Source: Methanomassiliicoccales archaeon (GTDB lineage: Archaea; Thermoplasmatota; Thermoplasmata; SG8-5). Taken from it: a DNA stretch of 20,687 nt. Position 1 is the stretch's first letter. The number at the start of each line of letters is the position of its first letter. The stretch is from assembly GCA_030636255.1 (NCBI GenBank), contig DAOVXH010000009.1:1-20687 (forward strand), in the 5' to 3' direction. A program made the position numbers and the translations under genes. Below, one piece after another: positions 7,049 through 13,724 of this stretch. The notes under the pieces are model-generated. The model searched no databases. It was given only the letters and a program-made list of their open reading frames with translations, and was not told the DNA's origin.

Positions 7049-7430
7049 GAAACACAAATGAGAATACGCTGAGATAAAGTTTCTTCTTTAGCCGCAATTT
7101 TCTAAGCAGCCAGATGATAAAATGCGAAAACTGCGTCAACTCGGAAACACAGTTTATATCAGTTCTTATAAAGTTTCCTCGCCGCCCGTTTTTTTATCAT
7201 CTGCAATTATTTATATTTGGATACGATGATAAAAAATCAAATTACAATTCAGTCAGGGTTGGCTGATTATTGAAGTGTTTCAGAACTGGATGAACTTTTA
7301 TAAAATTTCTTCCTACATCGGAATCCTTTTGTTGGGATATGCTGAGAGTAAGAATTACGCCTAGTCAGAAACACAGTTGATATGTGCTATGATATTTTTT
7401 CTTCCCCACTCGTATTTTTTATTCAACTTT
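7049..7430. repeat. Degenerate tandem repeat units with T-runs and hairpins
   Basis: A roughly 55-90 base unit recurs with irregular spacing. GAAACACA is found at 7049-7056, 7144-7151 and 7368-7375. Each is followed after about 16 bases by a TATA-like ATAAAGTTTC or a variant, then a C-rich box and, in the later copies, a T-run. The copies at 7141 and 7365 align without gaps over about 50 bases with roughly 70% identity. A weaker fourth copy lies near 7280-7320. Hairpins follow the T-runs: TTTTTTATCATC (7190-7201) pairs perfectly with GATGATAAAAAA (7225-7236). The units may be small RNA genes, duplicated promoters or decayed mobile repeats; the sequence does not decide. Confidence 0.45.
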
Positions 7431-7440
7431 GTTAACTCAT

Positions 7441-7748
7441 ATTGTTTGCGTTATGATGATACTTGTTCTCATCCAGCTCCGTTCTATATATCAACTATGA
7501 AAAAAGTAGTATTAATATCTTGTTAATTCGATATAATCTCCTATAAAAAGATTGGGAATTTTTAGTATTTAAGGATTATTCGCATATTTTATAGGGTAAA
7601 TTTAAAAATTGCCTATTTTATCAACCAGTACGACTTTTGGGAGCGACTTGTGATTATAATGTTATTTATTTGAACAAAAATGTAACAATGCAAGAATGTT
7701 AGTCAAATAAGTTTATAATTGTCGGTTCATCTTAACCTATAGCTAATA
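7441..7748. other. AT-rich spacer without recognisable gene
   Basis: No coding frame with a plausible start or codon pattern is seen on either strand. A 9-bp inverted repeat CCTATAAAA (7540-7548) / TTTTATAGG (7587-7595) is present, together with several TATA-like runs, as expected by chance in such AT-rich DNA. Confidence 0.5.
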
Positions 7749-7806
7749 CTTATAATGTTCAGGGAGGCATCTGTATAAAAATAGAAGATGCAACAGAGGA
7801 GGAGGA
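7749..7806 (+). promoter_or_regulatory. Promoter and strong ribosome site of the KaiC-like/DUF835 operon
   Basis: CTTATAAT (7749-7756) is a TATA-like box that would give initiation near 7778 and a leader of about 30 bases. That leader contains GAGGAGGAGGA (7796-7806), an unusually strong Shine-Dalgarno sequence ending 4 bases before the ATG at 7811. A second TATA-like run (7773-7782) would remove the ribosome site from the mRNA and is less likely. Confidence 0.4.
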
Positions 7807-7810
7807 TTAG

Positions 7811-8512
7811 ATGGACAAGATAAAAACATATGTTGAAGGGTTGGACGGTCGAATGGATGGGGGCATACCGCCAGGACATATAGTGTTGATCTGTGGAACA
7901 TCTGGGAGCATGAAATCAACTCTTTCGTATTCTATAGTGCATAAATATGTGAAAGAAGGCCTGGGAAAGGCATTGTACATATCACTGGAACAGAACAAAG
8001 AGAGTCTAATAACACATATGAGAAAGCTAGGCATGGACCTGAAAAATGACGAGGAGAAACTCACAGTAATAGACATGGCCTGGCTCAGAACAGAACTCAG
8101 GAAAGTGGCGGAAAAGCAGGACCTGAGCTGGTTTGATTCGCTCCAGACTCAAATAGAGAGCTATAAGAAACTCATTGATTATGATCTGCTGGTGCTGGAT
8201 TCCCTGGAAGCTGTGTTCACAATCGCAGATATGGAGAACCCGAGAAATGATATTTTCCTATTCTTTGAGAAACTGCGAGACCTCAATATAACTTCACTTT
8301 TGATATCAGAGATGCCGCAAAAGAGGCGAGTCTTTGGAACACACGGAATCGAGGCATTCCTGGCAGATGGAATTATACATCTGGATATGGAACGTACCGG
8401 AACCTCGGTTGGGAGATATCTCAGTGTGGTCAAGTTGAGAGAGGTAAAGCATTCGACTGATTACTTTCCGCTTTTGGTGGATAAAAGCGGCTTCAAGATA
8501 GTTACGAAGTGA
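7811..8512 (+). CDS. KaiC-like RecA-superfamily ATPase (paralogue 1)
   Basis: A single-domain 233-residue ATPase of the archaeal KaiC-like group. Such proteins are thought to act as signalling hubs in archaea; here the partner is probably the 7TM-DUF835 protein two genes downstream. Visible features are the N-terminal strand YVEGLDGRMDGGIPPGH, Walker A GTSGSMKST (29-37), E60 in YISLEQ where KaiC has its catalytic glutamate, Walker B LLVLD (126-130), and FLADGIIHL near 183-191 followed by a strand with a K-L-R pattern. It has only one RecA domain, whereas KaiC has two, so it is not a circadian clock KaiC. It is clearly homologous to the next gene, from which it is separated by 9 bases, which indicates a tandem duplication. 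Confidence 0.88.
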   Translation: MDKIKTYVEGLDGRMDGGIPPGHIVLICGTSGSMKSTLSYSIVHKYVKEGLGKALYISLEQNKESLITHMRKLGMDLKNDEEKLTVIDMAWLRTELRKVAEKQDLSWFDSLQTQIESYKKLIDYDLLVLDSLEAVFTIADMENPRNDIFLFFEKLRDLNITSLLISEMPQKRRVFGTHGIEAFLADGIIHLDMERTGTSVGRYLSVVKLREVKHSTDYFPLLVDKSGFKIVTK

Positions 8513-8521
8513 GGGGATAAA

Positions 8522-9208
8522 ATGGGAGGAATAATACCTACACATGTGGAAGGTCTGGATGAACAGATTGAAGGCGGGATTCCAGAGGGACATTTGATAT
8601 TACTGTGCGGTCCAACAGGAAGCATGAAGACAACATTAGCATACAGCATATTGCACAATGCAAAGGACGTGAATTCCATATACATATCTGTGGAGCAAAG
8701 CAGAAAGAGCCTGGCAAAGCAGATGGATGCCTTTGGAATGCCATCAGACCCTCTTGAGACAAATATTTCCATGGTGGATACAGGGATGCTGAGGAAAAAA
8801 TTAGGCTTCCTGGGAGATAAGGCTCTTACTGACATAGTGAAGATGTTTGTGAAGATGCATATTAATGAGACAGATGCAAAACTCCTGGTCATAGATTCTC
8901 TGGAATCCTTCTATGTTCTCATGGATATGAAAAATCCTAGGAACGACCTGTTCCATTTCTTTAATGAACTGAAGAACTTGGGCCTCACAACCATAGTGGT
9001 ATCTGAAATGATGGAGGAGCAGGAGGAGTTCGGAGTGCACAAGTGCGAGGAGTTCCTATCTGACGGGATAATATATCTTTCAAATGAGAAGGTCGGGCGC
9101 AGTGTTGTTAGATATCTTAGAGTCGTGAAAATGAGGGCAATTGACCATTCTTCTGACTATTTCCCTCTCCTGGTGGACAAGAACGTGTTCAGGATTGTGA
9201 CCAAGTGA
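8522..9208 (+). CDS. KaiC-like RecA-superfamily ATPase (paralogue 2)
   Basis: A 228-residue single-domain ATPase homologous along its whole length to the preceding protein: THVEGLDEQIEGGIPEGH, Walker A GPTGSMKTT (30-38), YISVEQ, Walker B LLVID (121-125), FLSDGIIYL and the same ending (SDYFPLLVDK, IVTK). Both copies carry methionine where the classical GxxGxGKT motif has glycine, a variant I recall from archaeal KaiC-like proteins. A ribosome site GAGGGG lies just before the ATG. The stop overlaps the GTG start of the 7TM-DUF835 gene (GTGA at 9205-9208), so the three genes are translationally coupled. The two paralogues may form a hetero-oligomer or respond to different inputs. Confidence 0.88.
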   Translation: MGGIIPTHVEGLDEQIEGGIPEGHLILLCGPTGSMKTTLAYSILHNAKDVNSIYISVEQSRKSLAKQMDAFGMPSDPLETNISMVDTGMLRKKLGFLGDKALTDIVKMFVKMHINETDAKLLVIDSLESFYVLMDMKNPRNDLFHFFNELKNLGLTTIVVSEMMEEQEEFGVHKCEEFLSDGIIYLSNEKVGRSVVRYLRVVKMRAIDHSSDYFPLLVDKNVFRIVTK

Positions 9209-10911
9209 ACTTGGATGAGGTTCAATGGGCATATCCTCTAATGATGGTCGTCATTGTCGAAATTATACTTGGCATCCTGATAATACGTAAGAATCCTAAA
9301 CACAGAACCAATCAACTTGCAGCAGGTGTCCAGTTCACGGTCGCCCTGTGGATATTCGGGGATATTGGTCTGAAGTTCTCCACTGTATATGCCGATGCCC
9401 AGGCCTGGAGTTTTATTGTCTGGATAGGCGCAGTGTTCATACCAAGCACGGTGCTGCACTTCCTGATATTGTTCATTCGGGCTTTACCTCAAAGCAAAAT
9501 GAAATATCTATGGACCATTCATATTGTTAGTGTTGTATTATTTCCATTTATAATTCTCGAGCAATTAGATATAGGCCTGGCTGTGGACTCCTATGAGGGA
9601 ATGTGGGCAGCAAATGCTGAAGGGTTTGTCTATACCCTGTACGGTTTATATTTACTAATCTGTGTGTATCTTGGTCTCTTCCTGCTGTGGAAAGGCTATG
9701 TCAAGATAAAGAACAAGGTGGAGAGGTCCCAGGCATTCTACATAGCCATTGGAATGACAATAGCAGGCATATTTGGCCCATTGTTCTCTGTTATCTTACC
9801 GATACTGGATCTTGAGATTAATCTTACTGGTGGTATCTTTCCGTTCATCATGGTGAGCTTTTTCGGATATGCAATGCTGAAATACAATCTATTTGACATA
9901 GAACATATAGTTGAGGAGGCAAAGCCAGCAATAGAATCCCTGAGACTGGACCCAGGTACAACTTACATAATCAAGGAGGCAGGCTCCAATAATAGCTATG
10001 AGATATTCAGGGGCATGGTGTCCCAGACCCCTGGCCTGTGCATCACATCATTTTATCCACAAAAGCTCAGAAATGAATATAAACTCGAGAAAACCCCAAT
10101 TGTCTGGATAACCGAGACAAGTACCGACGAGAAGAAGCTCAGCCCCTATAGATTGGAGTTTGAGATATTATACACAATAGAGACATTCATGAAAGACGGG
10201 GATAATACCACTGTGATGATAGACGACCTGAAGTACCTATCCATGGTGAACGGGTTCGATAAAACTCTTGATTTTCTGAAATCAATCAATGATGTGGCTG
10301 CAATGAACAATGCTGCAATAATAATCCCTATCAACCCATCCAGGTTCTCGGAGAGGGAGATATTCCAGATAAGGAGCATCTTTGACGAGACAATAGACCT
10401 TGGGAGGGGAGAATCAAAGATACTGGAAGAGGATGATGTTTCCTCCTATTCGTTCATTTTCGAGGAAGAAAGCCCGGCCCAGGCATGTGAACTACTCAGG
10501 TCATCCAAATTAAAGAAGCTCTGCATAACCTCGCAATTCCCGTCAAAGCTGAAGGAGAAGTTCGAACTTCCAGACATGGAAATGCATTGGCTCACAACAT
10601 CAAGCAAGAGCGAGGAAAAGACCCTGAAACCAAGCAGGCTGGACTTCGAGATAACCCAGACAATTGCGGAATTCCTGAGAAAAGAAAAAGGCCTGGTGTT
10701 CATATATGGACTGGACGCCCTGATAATGGAGAACGGGCTCCCAATGGTAAATGATTTCCTGAAGACCATCATCGACATAGCATCGGTGAGCGAAGGCACA
10801 ATCATGGTATCCATAAATCCAGGTTCCCTGAAGAAGCGGGAGATGTCAGTCCTGGAGAGTAGGTTTGATATTGTTCGGAAGCCGGTTGTGGCAGCGAACT
10901 CGGTCTCGTGA
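9205..10911 (+). CDS. 7TM membrane sensor with two DUF835 domains
   Basis: A 568-residue protein. Seven hydrophobic segments (about 8-28, 37-57, 69-91, 102-122, 142-163, 177-199, 209-226) resemble the 7TM sensor region of histidine kinases. There is no kinase domain. Instead two DUF835 domains follow, at about 248-400 and 412-558. They share the pattern of a first strand, G/K-LCITS-x-x-P-x-KL, an I/M-x-W-(L/I)T-(T/E) strand, a helix FEI-x-x-TI, then a D-x-L-x-x-L-x-x-x-NG segment and I-x-x-x-INP. DUF835 is mainly archaeal and uncharacterised. The overlapping GTG start and operon with two KaiC-like ATPases suggest it receives an extracellular or membrane signal and passes it to them. Mechanism inferred. 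Confidence 0.82.
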   Translation: MNLDEVQWAYPLMMVVIVEIILGILIIRKNPKHRTNQLAAGVQFTVALWIFGDIGLKFSTVYADAQAWSFIVWIGAVFIPSTVLHFLILFIRALPQSKMKYLWTIHIVSVVLFPFIILEQLDIGLAVDSYEGMWAANAEGFVYTLYGLYLLICVYLGLFLLWKGYVKIKNKVERSQAFYIAIGMTIAGIFGPLFSVILPILDLEINLTGGIFPFIMVSFFGYAMLKYNLFDIEHIVEEAKPAIESLRLDPGTTYIIKEAGSNNSYEIFRGMVSQTPGLCITSFYPQKLRNEYKLEKTPIVWITETSTDEKKLSPYRLEFEILYTIETFMKDGDNTTVMIDDLKYLSMVNGFDKTLDFLKSINDVAAMNNAAIIIPINPSRFSEREIFQIRSIFDETIDLGRGESKILEEDDVSSYSFIFEEESPAQACELLRSSKLKKLCITSQFPSKLKEKFELPDMEMHWLTTSSKSEEKTLKPSRLDFEITQTIAEFLRKEKGLVFIYGLDALIMENGLPMVNDFLKTIIDIASVSEGTIMVSINPGSLKKREMSVLESRFDIVRKPVVAANSVS

Positions 10912-10942
10912 AAAACAGTTCAACCACGCACCGGCCAACCCC

Positions 10943-12049
10943 CTATCTCATCTGCTCTTCCAAAAATCTCTGCATCTCCTCCCTCTTTGGCAGTTCAAGT
11001 TGGTATTTTGAAACAAATAAATTATTATCCATGCCAGCCAAAGCATATTCTACCAATGCATTGTTCTTTTTTGTGCATAGAAGGATGCCTATTGGGGAGT
11101 TGTCTCCCTGGGACATTTCATTCTTCATGTACCAGTTCACATAGGTATTGAGCTGGCCTATGTTTTCATGGCTGAAATCGTCAACCTTCAATTCTACCAA
11201 GACATGGCATTTGAGGATGCGATGATAAAACACCATATCCACGAAGAAATATTCATCTCCTATCAAGATTCTTTTTTGCCTGGCCTCGAAACAGAATCCA
11301 TGGCCAAGTTCAAGAAGGAAATCCTGCAATCTATCGAGGAGTGAATCTTCCAGTTCCGACTCCCCCATCACCTCCTTAGATTTGATCCCCAGAAATTCAA
11401 AAATATATGGATCACGAATGCTCAGGGACGGCGAGGAAATTTCTACATCGGACCGTGCCAGTTCTGCCAGTTTCTCCTTGTTTTCCGAAAGCCCGGAACG
11501 CTCATAATATAGACTGGCAATCTGCCGCTTGAGTTCCCTGACAGACCAGTTACCCCTGAGGGATTCTAATTCATAAAATGTGCGCTTGAAATCATCATCT
11601 ATGCCAACTAATAATTCCAGATGACTGTATGATAGGCTCTCAATAAGTACTTTGGGTGATGTGGATAATTGTGTGGACGACGTTCGCACTTTTTCAGCCA
11701 GTCTATTATCATCAAGACCCTGTACTTCAAATTGTGCGGGCACTGTCTGCACAATCTCTGGATAGGTGCGATAAAATGCGAGATAATTGTATAATTGCCT
11801 TCGCCCAGTACCGGCCACTTCCAGTGTTTTTAATCTCTTGGAAAGCTCGGTTAAGAGCTTCTCTCCATATTCTGCCCGGTCAGCACCTTTGAGTTCATAT
11901 TCCGATATGTACATTCCAATGGTCCAGTTTCTCATTGTCAAACTGACATTAACCGCCTTGGCCGCCTGCCCTGCCAACTGGTCATGGGCCAGCTGGATTG
12001 CCTGAACAAGATCATGAAAAGAAAAATCCTCGTTATCTGCAACCATCAT
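10943..12049 (-). CDS. YhcG/DUF1016 family PD-(D/E)XK nuclease
   Basis: A 368-residue protein with the two-part YhcG architecture. The N-terminal DUF1016_N region (about 12-180) is helical and includes YGEKLLTELSKRL, GRRQLYNYLAFYRTYP and the NWSVRELKRQI segment. The C-terminal region (about 215-360) is a PD-(D/E)XK nuclease fold with E234, D271 and the E286-L-K288 triad, then the family's IGQLNTYVNWY. All putative catalytic residues are intact. Family members are found as orphans and in restriction or defence contexts; the cellular role is not settled. A TATA-like box at 12071-12080 on this strand would give a nearly leaderless mRNA. The start is ATGATG; either Met is possible. Confidence 0.9.
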   Translation of the reverse strand: MMVADNEDFSFHDLVQAIQLAHDQLAGQAAKAVNVSLTMRNWTIGMYISEYELKGADRAEYGEKLLTELSKRLKTLEVAGTGRRQLYNYLAFYRTYPEIVQTVPAQFEVQGLDDNRLAEKVRTSSTQLSTSPKVLIESLSYSHLELLVGIDDDFKRTFYELESLRGNWSVRELKRQIASLYYERSGLSENKEKLAELARSDVEISSPSLSIRDPYIFEFLGIKSKEVMGESELEDSLLDRLQDFLLELGHGFCFEARQKRILIGDEYFFVDMVFYHRILKCHVLVELKVDDFSHENIGQLNTYVNWYMKNEMSQGDNSPIGILLCTKKNNALVEYALAGMDNNLFVSKYQLELPKREEMQRFLEEQMR

Positions 12050-12070
12050 TTTCTGTTATCTTCGCCAGAG

Positions 12071-12080
12071 TATATAAACA
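12071..12080 (-). promoter_or_regulatory. TATA-like box of the DUF1016 nuclease gene
   Basis: TGTTTATATA on the minus strand lies about 25 bp before the ATG at 12049, so transcription would begin at the start codon. It implies that the nuclease has its own promoter separate from the gene pair upstream. Confidence 0.45.
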
Positions 12081-12123
12081 CATTTTGAGGGTGAGTGAAA
12101 GTGAAATCAAAACGAGCCAGAGC

Positions 12124-12909
12124 CTATTTTATCAATCTCTGCACCATTTCAATTCCTGGTTTATACCCATCCAGATTCTCTTTATTTTTAAAGGCCAGAG
12201 TTGTTACAATACGATAAATAATGGCCCGAAGCAGGAGCTGTGGAAATTCATCAATCTTGGAAACATAACCAAGCAATTCATCAGGATCTGCTTCACGCCA
12301 GCAGACTGCATCGGCCACCACAACGGCAGATGAGAAGCCAACAGGCCTATAATACGGGCAAAAATCAATTATTGCAGGAGCAAGGCCATGAGCAAAAAGG
12401 ACATTTTCTGTCAGGTCGCCATGAATTAATTGTTCTGGAAGGTCAATAGGTTCACAAAGTTCCAGCAACCCAGAGAGCACCGGGTGTTTATCAGGAGCTT
12501 CAATTTCGCCCCAGGCAACACGGTCCCCAATAGCCCATGGATCATCATTATCACCAAGAAAGTCAGGCCGAGGAATATGCGCAATAGCAGAATGAAACAC
12601 ATCACCGGCAGAAAGAACACCTTCCCAATTCCCACCCACAGGATGAGCACCAGCAAGAGCAATCTGAGCACACCAGCCATGAACAAATAGTTCACCGTCA
12701 CCGGAAAAGAGCGGAACCGCAACCCTGAAGCCGTCCTGAACCAGACCGGAAAAGACCTCCTGAACCCAGCGCCATTCCAAAATATTCTCAGAGGGCTTGA
12801 GTATTACATCTCTGGAACGCCAGCAATTGCCTCGCCCACCCTGAAGAGAGAGGAGCTGATTGGGAAGATTGAACGCTTCCAGTACGGCTTTGGAGGGTTG
12901 GGGTTTCAT
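12124..12909 (-). CDS. Aminoglycoside phosphotransferase-fold protein (TIGR02569-like)
   Basis: A 261-residue soluble protein with the APH/choline-kinase fold. Candidate ATP lysine K38 sits in VILKP. The catalytic loop HGDLTENVLF gives H163, D165 and N169, and IIDF gives the metal-binding D182. The N-terminal LSLQGGRGNCWRSRDV and WGEIEAPDKHPVL segments recall TIGR02569, a family I associate mainly with actinobacteria. Substrate unknown; there is no basis for calling it a resistance enzyme. It overlaps the upstream YbjQ-like gene by 4 bases (ATGA), so the two are co-translated. If the family recollection is right, its presence in an archaeon suggests transfer. Confidence 0.72.
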   Translation of the reverse strand: MKPQPSKAVLEAFNLPNQLLSLQGGRGNCWRSRDVILKPSENILEWRWVQEVFSGLVQDGFRVAVPLFSGDGELFVHGWCAQIALAGAHPVGGNWEGVLSAGDVFHSAIAHIPRPDFLGDNDDPWAIGDRVAWGEIEAPDKHPVLSGLLELCEPIDLPEQLIHGDLTENVLFAHGLAPAIIDFCPYYRPVGFSSAVVVADAVCWREADPDELLGYVSKIDEFPQLLLRAIIYRIVTTLAFKNKENLDGYKPGIEMVQRLIK

Positions 12910-13220
12910 TTGAGTATAACTGCAGTTCCGTAGGCCAACACTTCAGCCGAGCCCTGAGCAACTGCCGCAGTATTGTACCGAATATTAATGACAGCATTGG
13001 CACCGAGCTTGCTAGCCTCTTGCATCATTCTTTTGGTTGCCCTGTTTCGTGAATTTGTAAGCAATTCGGTATAATATTTCATCTCGCCGCCAATAAGAGT
13101 TCTGCCTGCTGCCCTGATGTCCTTTCCCACCCATCTGGCCTGAACACAGGTGCCCTTAACAAGCCCCTTAACCTCAACGATTTCCTTTCCAGGCACAAAG
13201 TCCGTATTTGTCAATAACAT
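12906..13220 (-). CDS. YbjQ/UPF0145 family protein
   Basis: A 104-residue protein of the YbjQ (UPF0145, DUF74) family, small proteins with a dodecin-like or heavy-metal-binding-like fold that assemble as oligomers and have no settled function. Typical features are the start LLTNTDFVPGKEIVEVKGLV, the central GGEMKYYTELL-x-x-SR-x-x-A segment, and LGANAVINIRY followed by an E-V-L-A-YGTAV strand. The length is normal. GAGGTTG lies 8 bases before the ATG and TATA-like sequence lies in 13240-13271. It overlaps the kinase-fold gene downstream by 4 bases. Confidence 0.88.
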   Translation of the reverse strand: MLLTNTDFVPGKEIVEVKGLVKGTCVQARWVGKDIRAAGRTLIGGEMKYYTELLTNSRNRATKRMMQEASKLGANAVINIRYNTAAVAQGSAEVLAYGTAVILK

Positions 13221-13724
13221 AGATTCAACCTCATGATAATCATGATAAATAAAGAAACATGCCTATAAATTAATTGTGTGGGAAAGCCCAGGGTTGTCCC
13301 AATAAGTTTCTGTTTAATATATGGTGGCAAAGAGCCTCATATTTTTCGTAAGGATTGGGGTATTCCCGGTGCTTGTCCCCTGGTTGAGGTGTTCTGTGGG
13401 GGTTCAGCCAGAGGAGAAGAATATCTAGAGATATAGGAAGAAAGAAGGCGCAATAATCGAAGGCTTAACCAATCATGCCCCGTCTGAATTAGAACGTATC
13501 CATATTTGGAGGGCGGGGTTGTACCATCCAATTTATTTTGAATTGGATGAGGTGACAGAGCCATTTCGTTTCATTCTTTGGATGCCCTGTCCGTGAGGGC
13601 AGGGAGGTGTTCGCAATCGGCAGGTTGGGTGGGGAAAGGCCTCCATTGGGATTCAACCGAGGGGGAAATTGAGCAAACTATACACAATTTTAAATTCATG
13701 CATTTCATTCAGGATTTGAGTAAT
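13221..13724. other. Gene-free junction between the YbjQ pair and the AT-rich island
   Basis: About 500 bases without a gene I can support. The first 50 bases carry the divergent minus-strand promoter of the YbjQ pair. The middle is GC-richer and has a 75-codon minus-strand frame (13337-13564) with no recognisable domain. A hairpin CATCCAATT / AATTGGATG (13525-13549) and a second, GC-rich hairpin (13585-13604) follow. The end turns AT-rich as the island begins. Transposon debris is the likeliest content. Confidence 0.4.
13585..13604. repeat. Stable GNRA-type hairpin resembling an IS200/IS605 tnpB 3' end
   Basis: CCCTGTCC - GTGA - GGGCAGGG forms an 8-bp stem with one G-U pair and a GUGA tetraloop, preceded by GATG and followed by AGGTGTTC. 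Hairpins of this form commonly follow tnpB in IS200/IS605-group elements, where they belong to the omega-RNA scaffold. No tnpB is readable next to it, so it may be a remnant. Family assignment is from recall. Confidence 0.4.

Noticed and set aside
7110..7130. C/D-box small RNA suggested by GATGATAA and nearby CTGA
   Set aside because: The C box does not match RUGAUGA well and no D and C'/D' boxes at correct spacing were found.
7049..7430. CRISPR array
   Set aside because: The units are diverged, spacing is irregular (about 95, 135 and 85 bases), and no cas genes are present.
7811..9208. Circadian clock KaiC
   Set aside because: Each protein has a single RecA domain, and no KaiA or KaiB gene is nearby; these are archaeal KaiC-like signalling ATPases.
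13337..13564. 75-codon minus-strand frame
   Set aside because: No domain, no ribosome site, and it spans a hairpin; it may be transposon debris but cannot be supported as a gene.
13578..13724. First 49 codons of the long open frame leading into the unknown island gene
   Set aside because: They cross the GC-rich hairpin and give a composition (G, W, S, R rich) unlike the rest of the protein; ATG 13725 is more natural.
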